A stretch of DNA of 44,554 nucleotides from Peptococcaceae bacterium BICA1-7 (GTDB taxonomy: Bacteria; Bacillota; Desulfotomaculia; Desulfotomaculales; Desulfocucumaceae): the NCBI GenBank assembly GCA_000802095.1, contig JUEB01000032.1, forward strand, positions 1-44,554. Reading direction: 5' to 3'. This document shows, in pieces, positions 40,201 to 41,446 of the stretch. The position numbers and the translations under genes were made by a program. The notes under the pieces were generated by a model that was not told the DNA's origin, did not search any database, and was given only the letters and a program-made list of their open reading frames with translations. Positions within the stretch are counted from its first letter, which is position 1. Every line of letters starts with the position of its first letter.

Positions 40201-40982
40201 ACACTTACACCGTATCTGCACCGGACTACGTGACCTCAGAGGCCTATGGCTTCACCGTTAGTGGAGCAGATGTTGCCAATGAACCCGTCCAACTCGAGGA
40301 GGTTGTAGAGTTTAGTGCGACACCACTCATTAAACTTGGGATCAATCCTAACCATAGTGACAGCGTCGGAATATTCGTAGGCTTAAAGGATATTAAAGAT
40401 GAACAAGGTGCTATGGTACCTGATGCCAAGCTTGGAAGTTATGAGATTGAAATTAATTACGACCATAATCTAACTAAACTATTAAGTGTTGTGGATGAGG
40501 CACATTTAGGTCAATTTGATCCGAGGGATGAAACGATCACTGGCAAGACGACTGTAACGGATAGCGGTGATTCGGGAACCAGTGATTTTGAGAAACTATT
40601 CTTTGTACCACTGACCTTAATAGGACCTTCAAGCAGCTCTACTAAGGTAACTATTAAGTTTGTGAGTTTAAGCGATGTTGAATCAAATCGGATCAATATA
40701 CCTGATATAAGCTTGAATTTCCAGCGAGGAAAGATATTGAATGATCCTTTTGAACAATATCCTACCCTAGCAGATGCCGTTGCCGGACTTCAATATCTAG
40801 CTAATATCCTTAAAGCTGGTCCAGACACCGGAGAGATAAACCTGATCAATATGGCCTCGATAGTTCCACCCGAGGCGGGAGCCACCGGCATTAAGCCAAG
40901 CGTAAAAGATGTTATAGCCTTGATGCAGTACTTAGTAGGACTAAGAGATGATGCATTTCAGATAGTTGCAGAAGGATCCTAG
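13227..40982 (+). CDS. Giant modular secreted surface protein (9,251 residues) with C-terminal cohesin-like/dockerin-like module
   Basis: The ATG at 13227 follows AAAGGG at seven bases; an in-frame ATG two codons later is possible. A long signal peptide (basic start, core about 22-40, cut near SYAQT) leads into a Thr/Glu/Pro-rich linker (about 45-140). Next come PPC-like and chitobiase-C-like domains (to about 1000), FN3 domains alternating with Ig-like domains, and ten tandem Ig-like repeats (about 1366-2247). More FN3/Ig-like pairs run to about 3814. Residues 3939-5833 and 5834-7560 are two copies of a superunit: PKD, four CARDB, macroglobulin-like domains, a PWI-containing domain, a carboxypeptidase-regulatory-like domain and further beta domains. 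Residues about 7564-8277 are helical. Beta domains follow, then the cohesin-like/dockerin-like end (9031-9251). No enzyme motif, LPXTG, SLH or CWB2 is visible. The likely role is a long extracellular fibre or adhesin. The frame is unbroken for 27.7 kb, which argues for active selection. Confidence 0.93.
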   Translation: MKMNTKEKLVKHSRRGGKERFRRFIALLLSALLIITTLTPLPSYAQTDPSATTTSDTVIDPDSTLISPSSEEPAPVTAPEAGTEAEAETGTETETETVTVTEPEPEPESTPDPNLTPDSEPTIPEDSLTESPENENSITNPAELTLGTALTLDPFLASSTQYFKVNIPDAGTYKASCAAAQDGAILAMKLGTVSGDIFTSLVADTSGAIEYVFTDSGTYYLEVVNSGLDSEVTLLVEASLDPLPIEPIVQLMEATPSVISGTLNNPGALTLDTSYIVDPFGYDDQYFTFEITAPGHYSVTYEPSSGVNLSLVFGRISDSFFSYLKEDTNGSLMYKFEDPGTYALRLSNYGTSGSVVFSLQEVTISPEVPVDGTITPSTTPGTADGVSLDLAGDDYNVKIYSFEATEGVRYSAVSYKTAGDEGAMLAGSFSNAFDAGNVQFFGGGFGLPEGIPMAVFTPDSSGTYYLNVQNWGYQAGSFVIKVYSNTPSAPTLIPNSVPEGTTSPLALTMSSAENTPIYYVNYYSENSTVYEYQSELSLDRDTDIAAYTVKDGIYSEIVRGGYWFEGTKYPEFLPKETIQSVGTEISITGADSEDTVYYTVDGTDPYNSVTRKVFDASSSITVEEQGLTLRAIIKNANGIYGYQNSITYTRGTAQPYISNIPGQNNNPGTVGDSFEAVLESSPGASIYYTLDGTAATTSSTLYTASIPINHNTRLRAIAVLEGAESTELNQFLHVNTPRPMTIGETMQGMASSSAPEWFTFEIQDPGSYSLQLTPTNPNHGFTYYYSYWSGTHYPVKLYNNDGGLLTKDLYPIDDPEQMKYNFSAAGTYKLEISSREYIDDYFSLEIFQGIKAPVPSIPVDSTTSLAYLKEGSLTLTTAEEGGRIFYTTDGTQPAMSATGTTLEFTSGQTIPLTTTNSYQDITVKAVTVLNAGTENASSSEVKTFTYRAVPGGLDLTGIKFYYGYYQFNETDIYSWDSYDIKAVVPGDYYSGSAISAIDFEIKLDNGSNEWISLGRVTGSAVSYDYAHNKTVNWSRTQTPYTGKAILAAVSSDVAGNTFRYEIPINIMMAAPTAPQNLRATPTEGGVQLSWDPSEYPSQFYYLIYRGAAEDQLTELVGQVYYTGTLTYTDIISDPATPLYYYGVKADTSYYGSEKSSVFSNIVSAAAGVDTAAPTISYIYIPNEGFVKSNTDLSISASDNTGLKEIKAEISLKDQNNWQTAAIGTGTDLTYHSFNLSSLSTLSDGEYDLKVTVTDYYGNLAVEQVSFTLDNTPPSAIDLQAEGRPGMVKLTFAKSSEDISNYYLYYKTHNAAEFSDYNYLYSVSTDYYQDLSNAIGSTYDFKIIAFDRAGNESTSSNVVSATVQGYSPTLTIVPDASKPGEALSINVTGFLGGSYGEYVYLYRDEETNYVGYAQTDKEGNATFTYTIPNGFTGTHRFRIEGQSSGAKVVKTYIIGDYQPTVSTVEAAAAGESITVSIDQFGWLRAYNSKTIKLYLDGIEKDSIYVYNNTSTGVVTSGTKTIQIPYTASGIVQISAESSDGYTAVTSISVTPAAAALTVTPEGKKSGETVLVSASGFAPNERIDFYKSGNYLTNAYANAEGSVEKNIQLGTTDVGSIFFEAKGQTSKLNRGVVYNVLPARLVIDGPSSIEAETATTFTVSGLDRNEYVDFFINGVAAGSNWGYASSTVSRNLTITEIGTALITVVGRTSGMTDSMTCQVKNPASLAPTLLAIADSYTADSLVTLNAAGFKANEQVKMYINTAEISVKTADASGSCSTSYTLPSNTPVGTHFVFTATGQSSGLTAVSSVDGVTGSLGVSFAGSPKPGESMAVTLTGSFTSDTCKVYLDGKYIGESGVFSDPGSTTLFTYQLPYTSPVGARSLAFVTANGEYASIPLTVLSPEPQVTVDQTTHSITLSGFAFNEEIDLRVNGQVIPGIFADSTGNTSYTPSDLYGIGEYLITARGKTSHFYATASLSVSASPASLAIEPTASRPGNTINLTMANYSSNETIKLYLGSKEITTATSITTDSNGSATAVITVPQQQAAGTFSVSAIGLNSGKSASVPLIVSALDPDLTVVPSSGDVFKGGEYVTLSLTGFSSNTDISFSFDSAKITVEGSLKTDSLGTLTVSYKLPISTASGTHCFMASGGGITDTFDIEVEAQTSVLKISAPEGKAGQTITISGNNYLMASTGDTTAKVEFGNRVVAVAEVLQNGSFSVSYTLPSDLADGNYTVKVTTSEQEQASAGFRVDSTAPAIPLASVVSTVRTIVINWTAPADTDLEGYKLYRRTGETDPWVEIIDLDKTVTSYTQTLGQEQGIELGTSYSYGVSAYDRLENESGKGTVTAALLADTAKPSGSFNAQNYVTHLKASDYTFYVRASDNQGLGELTLTSKKYTGTMDSSGNKLYAEELTLWNSTNPSPSSTSGSFVYYNLSFTKTIEPEEGIDGEYLYTLTLKDFSGNTYTFPATFLIDTTSPDAPTAPAATGTAGSIALTWTASTSTDVLGYEIFASETEAGLDALTVPSRTVGAVAAATFETSADTTLYFRLRAYDSAGNLSPFTETTSATATADTTKPIMKSLSPESRYASRQRWVYLGLRGQDNFRIKQFVMEYKPSGAADYSALKTLQAGVDFTSAGAGQEQSTGYSWDTTDLSGLYEVRVRAVDYSDNSSDYLTATYRLDKTPPAVPANVTAAGTSGSIAVTWDAVTDTDNDLWGYYIYRQVQPQGEDPAPAFTYIGSKNKSEACSFIDYAVEAGRSYNYGLSSRDDLYNESVRAESGAALASNFTPQITELTNGTNPLTIYAGDTLTIKATGFKPYEMVSMYMDYDASGENTALLNRWADSNGALTISWRYVVKTAAGSHGLTLKGQTSGALAAENFTTLPPVTLPAAPPAVNVTNTGTLSVQISGYTVNGAASYNIYRKATKTLDGEEVEPLALLANVKSGTYTDLTVNNDNTYIYSVAALDSFGNSGQSTDSPGIVPTQDNEKPTVTLSSRRDGNSLTLYALVADNIEVSNVSFAYQAADNSTGGDIGVPLNPNSGRAQSTTVTQTWDTASLIDGTYTVTAAVTDRNGNRIEKTMTITIRSTAALYSGTVSAQAEALRVQVSWTKSSDTELSSYLLYRKSSADHITWSEWSQVAATSLLQFTDYGLSATTYYQYGIAVLDRYGNTSNIVTMTTPAEAYIVPLTDTHVPVIGSFSPAAGSTLNKTVKVSILASDDVGVSKIELFVENEQGDISIADLNYKKIGESISGSSGFGTIAFNTLAEGISDGSITLLARATDGSGNSATQTAKFTVDNTPPPVPFLTAASAELSVALTVTSGGAAADLSHYNIYTSSTENGDYTLLTSLKAGVYSHKTTHLADNWYYATAEDDVGNESAATVKTSATPGGDSTAPLVSLFTPTADVPLRGVISLYGEATDNVAVSGIRFEYRQQSADAWTTIATVTSLDSTGGASYSWNTVAESGGVQLSPDGAYEVRAVAYDAANNEGVLADSYTIANDPPAPPAGLEIYAGQWQLIISYNAVSGADFAYYKIYRKLSEEDTWTFIGQTSSNVYVDKGLNPADSYDYKVTVVNDLGRESNGVESTGIISDTMAHHAKQQTTKPIIRQISPMNYYFNGTLTLETLVEDEIGLDNVTYEYREEAAADSDPWQPIAIVSGASILPKNINLTPDYEGFEETLWSASTLWDAGTLEPGAYEVKITVKNMGGQDSISTQTRVYNLVKSNTVTPVIGGVSNSQTGGKLVLQLSLLASTEANPTPMDYFTLYRSTVSGFALDESTKLADKVRGNYVDTGLVNDTTYYYIATLTDLAGNVSTQKSLQISGIPTAESGLTLRSVADISLNPDYPVVGRENALTAKVFNEGYATASGTVEFSYSSDSGGTWNDIGSTPVSGIVGNTSTDAKLTWTPPTTLMAGTRIQIKAVVNTSAGTTELAGERAKSQIQEFIVNQAPTAVMSIKDGQTALSDGGSAPTGGIMNFSAEGSLDFGSGYISDYKWQFGDGKSLAGKTISYGYTNPGTYTVRLTVTDNLGAKTEVSQTLTITDNRPDLFVESLTWTPADPRENDVVTIRATVGNKGKGASNLGFLVGFYIDNKYMGYVKAADNTVIPVGGSTEVIYTWVATAGEHILTAKANDILDVLKETDKTNNSLTQSLSSTQVDFVDIQVTDLSWTGQEEGRTEFNSEEEFQYTATVKNNSTSRNVSEPFFVSLSIDDVFVAKKQIATLAADASTTVSFPVKPSPGIHSITVSADVTNPIHLELDKNNNQRVVPTDEFSVEYPNIVVDSIAWEPQETTFAQGTSLTFSVKVSNTSAFSVNNSFKVDLSVAGLSFRNVTIPGLAAGETKTITGRWMVTEPAANPDGTKKPFQVLVTVDQETAVMENPVESSKQLPAFNIIYPDLNITSVQLPTEGHYGNPITFIPSIGNESLATIFTPFTVGLYSRLYNADRPAEDKDKDWKQVAGYTLQGLKGYSTAFVPLTYTPKEAGLYEYMIVADNYHGIKQQPVLPERPRLRVWVTDPIEIQHQLIMEVKPNEGMADSDMLAVLYSSNDDWIPIEAKFYQSSDKSTLLGPDQGVTARYTLKLGSEIKREGELNYLAATGLFTANIPIVLLNSGVYTLTIEGGQIGGAVLRETTNLKVVQNTIAAVSTDRSFYQIGEAVRITGNFTFSDGSPMADETVVLDLKLLPRLPDPRIGRDERGNEILLQYQGEHIRFLRTDQYGNFSYIFYPRFGEAGQWEIDVFAYQRLLGNAASTSFEVKGMVAEPSSVEITAVKNSSFSKTITFKNAALAGDNALTGLTALLTKVGDNNIVATMDTTNMSTTLPPNSSTAVVLNFTAPLNASDTALYKLEVTAADGTKVTSSIKLNLRPATPIPITDPKGVKVGLNPGTEINKTIKITNKGLGELKGIRLEQPTNVPWIRAANLGRINLLPQESTTFDVMFAPGESIGLGQYQDKIVVTNGNYSAVVTIAAEVSTAKLGGVSFVVSDDTGSRVSNAEVNLIGKDPYTFSENGQRQTYYQTFSGRTNSEGILNLIDKPLGDYDYSITASGRKKLTGTCSVMPGSSLAPVEVTMESLPVQIEWTVVPTTIQDEYEIKLNLEFGANIPTPAFGFLPPWINIPKDVQSTMIVEAQVINTGLIALTDVTAQIVRQNPADTGISIVGGGYIGEIPAHGSVRLQLEVQKGQYLLPYLKAPNFIQLKANYVSFDPDTGLPENPAKGIEAKLPLYNPSQTPVSVTIKPLDGTTTKVEEFKLPEGQMTELDYLLPPPAVPGEEEEGTGASVYEIVKLTLNQTATIERQAFDATLRVANGYPSYALQNVNVQVVLSDADGVPVPTSKYVLKSEGVTGIGALDGTDALSAGSALVGQWQIIPMNGLGGEDPELGKKYYAKAIITYFVNGKFVETSTEGVEITIYPQPQVTLNYFVPHKILSGVPFKLGVTAVNNGKGWARNLSIDSGKLEITTNQAGLLTEFEIIGGSWGSSAGEGFKLSLGDIPPSGFIDEAGDPLSNSVSGYWLVRWNMYEGTAGEKPYEGEFRKFSASLSHKTYEGVELDSLIVAVNTEIIGKDGLLENEATGESLALINQGYTGFPNYLINLGTGQKTAIHVPDNTVVVTPLTDETSTLKLQVPKPGFTLGESDLRYQVIMLPDSRPESSLASVRRTKSNSILDEGVLLSVNNYWRDYGYIYIIDEIVKNEDASAFLDNTWYTIEYGSGVYINRVEYGREYAIDGDPEPGIAYYDIGLQPNPGDTINVRAQIENKGKATLENASVYFEAEKNGQIVMIGKGNETVTLLPGEVVNIYQQFITQGDVQDINNLSVDNVSGKWTLRAYLLEGESKNEKIMKEAELVINALPIAMAADIADALAETVHFDASKSYDPDGYLVNYLWEFGDGSSANGLTATHTYLTGGSRKVKLTVTDNNLTSDTLELMVTVEDNRPDLKVTGNDGDPFSGIRFYKEGVEVPRNLLAEGDIVKVRATLYNEPNTTDSSAAVTSKFYVGFYVDYKYKAYRTFDASTDSGIPMGGSGSVEFDWKVPAGNHIVTVIANDIGKMINERNHDNNRLDVQVGASQNAFPDLEATSTGSGDDRVGTFAVDCQGSIPYLSRVPLSIQVKNVGTAAAAAFNVSFFANSKLVASERVEAGLDVGAQTTVTSYFKPSSGGEYHFEAMIDGPGNYIIESNETNNRQTLDKTITMVYPDLTLEDISITPASGQINGDEPVTVTLNLLNKGSGITEGDIELTFYADRTYLGSIKKTEIEKGETLPVSFLWSKPVSGGKSIIVRVNERKTIVESNLTNNEISARFSGEITTQLPGLTIVGIQTEDVSYGAPVNTTITLKNNGLAATTSPFKVTLYANGVRKAEADYSGVLNPEQTVDVVLPAWDADLLPTGRYVLTAYADSEQKLRLTDRKTAYKTVSLNVGGGYELTADPIDAITVEGTAVLSASLLHTDQNWLPVEDAKVTYAVYSGSSLGVEPVAGAIASGNLIYNPDMGKYTGRHTFTALPSGDYTVFLTAKSADGLNVLGSATQGLKCRADFEITVETVNTQNEATSQYIAGEPVVIRGNMSGVSQAGSKVLIRILGEEEWKVIVPCEANGDFRYEFDLPEDFGGSYSVKATANLEGIIKTSEAKVFTVEGVYLSLPTEITVVQGKTATLTGVLANVGTMAVSSLSAAGSITGPGVTAQLDYELPSGSLEGQANTEAQLTVSAGIATAPGTYTYTVTTLWTANLTQQSRTQTVVVTVEEAKARMDVTVLTNRESDGSPGKSNIVTAVRPGDDVSQVVRITNGGNKTLTGFTATTRENMPWISLTTNGVSDLLPLSDGLSLRDEGAKGIVSLYIAPTSYVQEGVYEDELILRADGLSEIRVPISINVGAENQGTVVFEVRNSKQTALAGINVELIGPKAEEGQQAVSAVRRALTADGSGTEELSESDRQGKLKGQVRFDNIPSGLYEINVAGEGVTPYSGTVDIPAAVNLKEQIITVKEMPFVVNFNASTLLEAEASSIAAGNYASALYKMENDTYANKETAIVSNFPGDEAEFYYLAAQVRGGVAITNPSPDTPIYGVKAEIDNTGSGLPEGTFLLKTPAGRVGSRELGSLNPGDIKDIIWVASTENFYYKAILGAPDADGTFTVSFPAGVTVTEENIKAWISEVDYFGNGYLSKVTYDEDTSTGLFKTTVKNETGAYIMPSRDVPIYTEETEFDFTLRISGTATISETPEALTCEIPVRVRYLPGAAYLEEDARGISRLTTKYSGLFAGTAVKDNKDFSRSFISRFTSTVNQPERLGDALSDFGFAQDVSMEKQSTKLNFRLKNPTDTDYMQNLIITLKVSDGMPNPDGTLGAGSRILTSLAEPTVNIRQTGSGGNTHFDEQTGSLTVDELAPGEELQVDFVIIPPEGLGSYSRDLAETFADYADLFGSQTLGVDKIYSWLEYSFHQGSSSKFDMGLMSEGDAGESVSGITSVRSQDVAPPPKVYLSYELVNTDTEDHYVLKVNATNVGEGTAYGLTVSPPNIPSAGGVAKVIRSSSYKTGFNWSGGDLLLGDLAPGETTYGEFTIFAPGVKDWTNLPGLAVKTSQKGNVVIAPLSIQKYNNKEFTAIIDEIIKELDAMHGNIDGTINKVGSGLADSIIATDDYFVNVMVAEAMTYGMESISKMASMVSAIKGWQESYEKLYTGLTKLGDKFKKEDADKLAGLTPQEFAILSGEAKQVKESVDNVEELLKTSNEAQSRLDKLTQWVGTVNWEEQFGNLGEYTAHAVKALSHIAGAKDELTEYEQKIKSSFENANKATEAGKSAAKAADETSRKAQHALAEGYRLKAAQDMKAALELYGKLYKKAEETKEQKATDSLRKLNAQGQSITQTSNALAAASVSNAQKVTALGTSIMMTKYLLQGNSTDKILLRKGTDITLEALLGINSDQILSILNTVDKNGVLSMATLTTALDQLDKATFKLGEFSDTLIAIGDGMQMKEIGSYAPLWVKDIGNLPRLAKQTDLSEEALADLLLGTLHNRRDVGGDTDQFISDFQQELSNYSTNNDKIEFLVETAVSAMNVPIVDSEAYYAKMTELQEAGYSPLAAYNTATTEAVRYMEMNELSTNAQQVLLETKALLEGYKRSKNPDTAYYPAQVLLDYVKSLNKQLEYTYANRDAEGNLVTLPDSRLGRYRNIWIYKGVDGQLVPEQMKFGELYQSLNQLNSALAKGYTDVASRWTLNMLKAQVTSSAVLGTAVSFGSGTAMAGAGLVLDLANKLGDAVVGPWAKSLDESDNSSAQQMARASANVYIHSGLAAARGYEAAKSVNSVFTAVDQWKKIDPPIPVTVLGIDVTDITVGDNEEFGRGRAVINVRNDHTGEIKIAPRIQIMDGNGIIYNASISEAMVPAGASRQFTTEITAPKATLRDPAGFDLYVSFELSEPSSMSIAGLHGPYVKHFMAGSEAQISAMRTHYDYTIPRSGYLGGEGNPASETITITAKPGMAELRILLAALDGSPITMNVSGAGLGTDAELRSLVNEGDLWVIKDPTGDYTITLQGSAVEAFYTLQIGQLPDLGTVFDLVPPGTLWAQGIAAEGGTQDLETEIPIYVSSGNEGLSNVSFEVTSFTDPDGTDLELPALSTRIYGKTLEESIDFSVTSGDGKVFLPKFTLPKNLVEGSYTLGLEVTVSGNQLNGNLDSILTAGDQGTPWMRNPDGSYKRILSLATEIRAAKDITVPDSILYNGAEIPESGTITLSSQDSELSVTGTMATDQLAVLFVDDLPVNIFVPDSFGNFSGSYIFAPKSGTYKVYLKGADYSANYSSTTTPEFTVQALLPTDEISPEITLINPADGATVDNDLAKIIFTVTDLQGTVETVTLKLDGVDVSDGIYQEENGRFAYDLVGGLDNGSHTLIITARDDSNNGRTLNAQFTSSGQSMVTFTCANGEGAIVEIIGTNKTATVVDGTVAFELANGSYSYSIEKDGFQKVTGEVKVFGDTAVSLITLIPTYTVTFTVIEKEGSTPIPGATITVTTTSGASSTSLTGDDGAATLSLINGDYTYTVSAPDYVTSEAYGFTVSGADVANEPVQLEEVVEFSATPLIKLGINPNHSDSVGIFVGLKDIKDEQGAMVPDAKLGSYEIEINYDHNLTKLLSVVDEAHLGQFDPRDETITGKTTVTDSGDSGTSDFEKLFFVPLTLIGPSSSSTKVTIKFVSLSDVESNRINIPDISLNFQRGKILNDPFEQYPTLADAVAGLQYLANILKAGPDTGEINLINMASIVPPEAGATGIKPSVKDVIALMQYLVGLRDDAFQIVAEGS
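13462..13555 (+). repeat. Hexanucleotide-rich linker repeat
   Basis: Runs of gaagca and gaaaca hexamers, then gtaaca and gaaccc-type units, encode alternating Glu/Ala, Glu/Thr, Val/Thr and Glu/Pro pairs just after the signal peptide. Six-base units keep the frame, so slippage would change linker length without breaking the gene. Confidence 0.7.
17322..19965 (+). repeat. Ten tandem Ig-like repeats within the giant gene
   Basis: About ten units of 80-95 codons share LTVxP-x-GEx(V/L)-GFxxNE-x-(D/K)LYLxG, a D-x-x-G turn, and a closing GTxxFxAxGxxSG. They resemble the Ig-like repeats of bacterial adhesive fibres. Sequence between units is well diverged, so this is an old array. Confidence 0.7.
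25041..35917 (+). repeat. Two diverged copies of a multi-domain superunit of 1,730-1,890 residues
   Basis: Copy A runs from about 25041 to 30725 and copy B from about 30726 to 35917. Each starts with a PKD domain (FGDGK at about 25183, FGDGSS at about 30837) followed by four CARDB domains (PDLFVES / PDLKVTG and so on). Then come two macroglobulin-like domains (YGNFSYIF / NGDFRYEF), a domain with VPWI / MPWI, and a carboxypeptidase-regulatory-like domain (GVSFVVSD...NAEVNLIG / TVVFEVRN...GINVELIG). The order is the same in both copies. The last third of each copy matches less clearly. Confidence 0.75.
35918..38060 (+). other. Helical island inside the giant protein
   Basis: Residues about 7564-8277 switch from beta-domain composition to Ala/Glu/Lys/Leu/Gln-rich sequence with heptad-like spacing (residues about 7660-7900 especially). 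A glycine/alanine-rich hydrophobic stretch sits at about 8191-8215. Beta domains resume at about 8280. I recognise no family. Possible readings are a coiled-coil stalk, a multimerisation segment, or an amphipathic membrane-active helical bundle. Confidence 0.65.
40317..40979 (+). repeat. Shared C-terminal module, copy 2 (cohesin-like + degenerate dockerin-like)
   Basis: Residues 9031-9251 of the giant protein match the C-terminus of the peptidase protein over their full length. My count gives 179 G/C of 420 over 40561-40980 (about 43%), against 130 of 240 over 40021-40260 (about 54%). The module therefore has the base composition of the peptidase gene's copy (72 of 180 over 10921-11100) rather than of its own host gene. 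Confidence 0.85.
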
Positions 40983-41446
40983 AAAAAAGTAGTAGTCCCC
41001 CAACCTAATAAGGTTCTGGGGGACTACTGTCCAGTATCAAAAATATAGTTGCTTGCCTAAGGATAACTTTTCCGATTTCAACATATTTTGCTGTTTCTGT
41101 ATTGTATAATTACTCAGAGCAGTACCCTTAATAACCATTTATCAAAAGGTACCAAAAGATTTTAACGACAATATTTGCCTAATTTCACAAATTTAAATAA
41201 GAGGGAACTATCACGAATTAATTAAAAATCCCTTTTATTTAAGTAATTTATTATTTGATTCCAACAATTCTGCAAAGGATTATTATATAAAGTCAAGTAC
41301 GAAAAATGGAATTTTAAGGAGAAAAGCAAAAAACTAATCGGTAAATGTCGACATAAAAGGAAGAGTATAGGAAGGAGTTGAGGAATTTACCAAGAAATAA
41401 TGTCTGGTAGTTTTCCGCAATATTAGAGGAGGTGACAGATTAGACA
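40983..41446. other. Intergenic region before the scaffoldin-like gene (464 bases)
   Basis: This AT-rich region starts with the 40991-41028 hairpin. It holds a TATAAT at 41105-41110 without a clear -35, and a weak TTGATT (41255-41260) with GATTAT 17 bases downstream. The perfect ribosome site AGGAGGTGA (41427-41435) of the next gene closes it. I see no open frame with a start and ribosome site, and no riboswitch I recognise. The next gene therefore probably has its own promoter and a leader of over 100 bases. Confidence 0.55.
40991..41028. terminator. Strong GC-rich hairpin after the giant gene
   Basis: AGTAGTCCCCC (40991-41001) pairs with GGGGGACTACT (41018-41028), with AACC/GGTT extending the stem inside after a two-base bulge. 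It starts nine bases after the stop codon. It lacks a T run on the plus strand but has an A run on its left side (40983-40988). It may terminate weakly, protect the 3' end of the long transcript, or terminate minus-strand transcription. Confidence 0.6.

Noticed and set aside
13227-40982. Giant frame as a polyketide or peptide synthetase
   Set aside because: Size alone suggests it, but there is a signal peptide, and only beta-sandwich surface domains are seen, with no ketosynthase, adenylation or carrier motifs.
40500-40982. LPXTG sorting signal at the end of the giant protein
   Set aside because: There is no LPXTG-type motif, hydrophobic tail or basic end; the protein ends in the dockerin-like helices.
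41105-41110. TATAAT as a confident -10 element for the scaffoldin-like gene
   Set aside because: No acceptable -35 lies 16-18 bases upstream, and the site is over 330 bases from the start codon.
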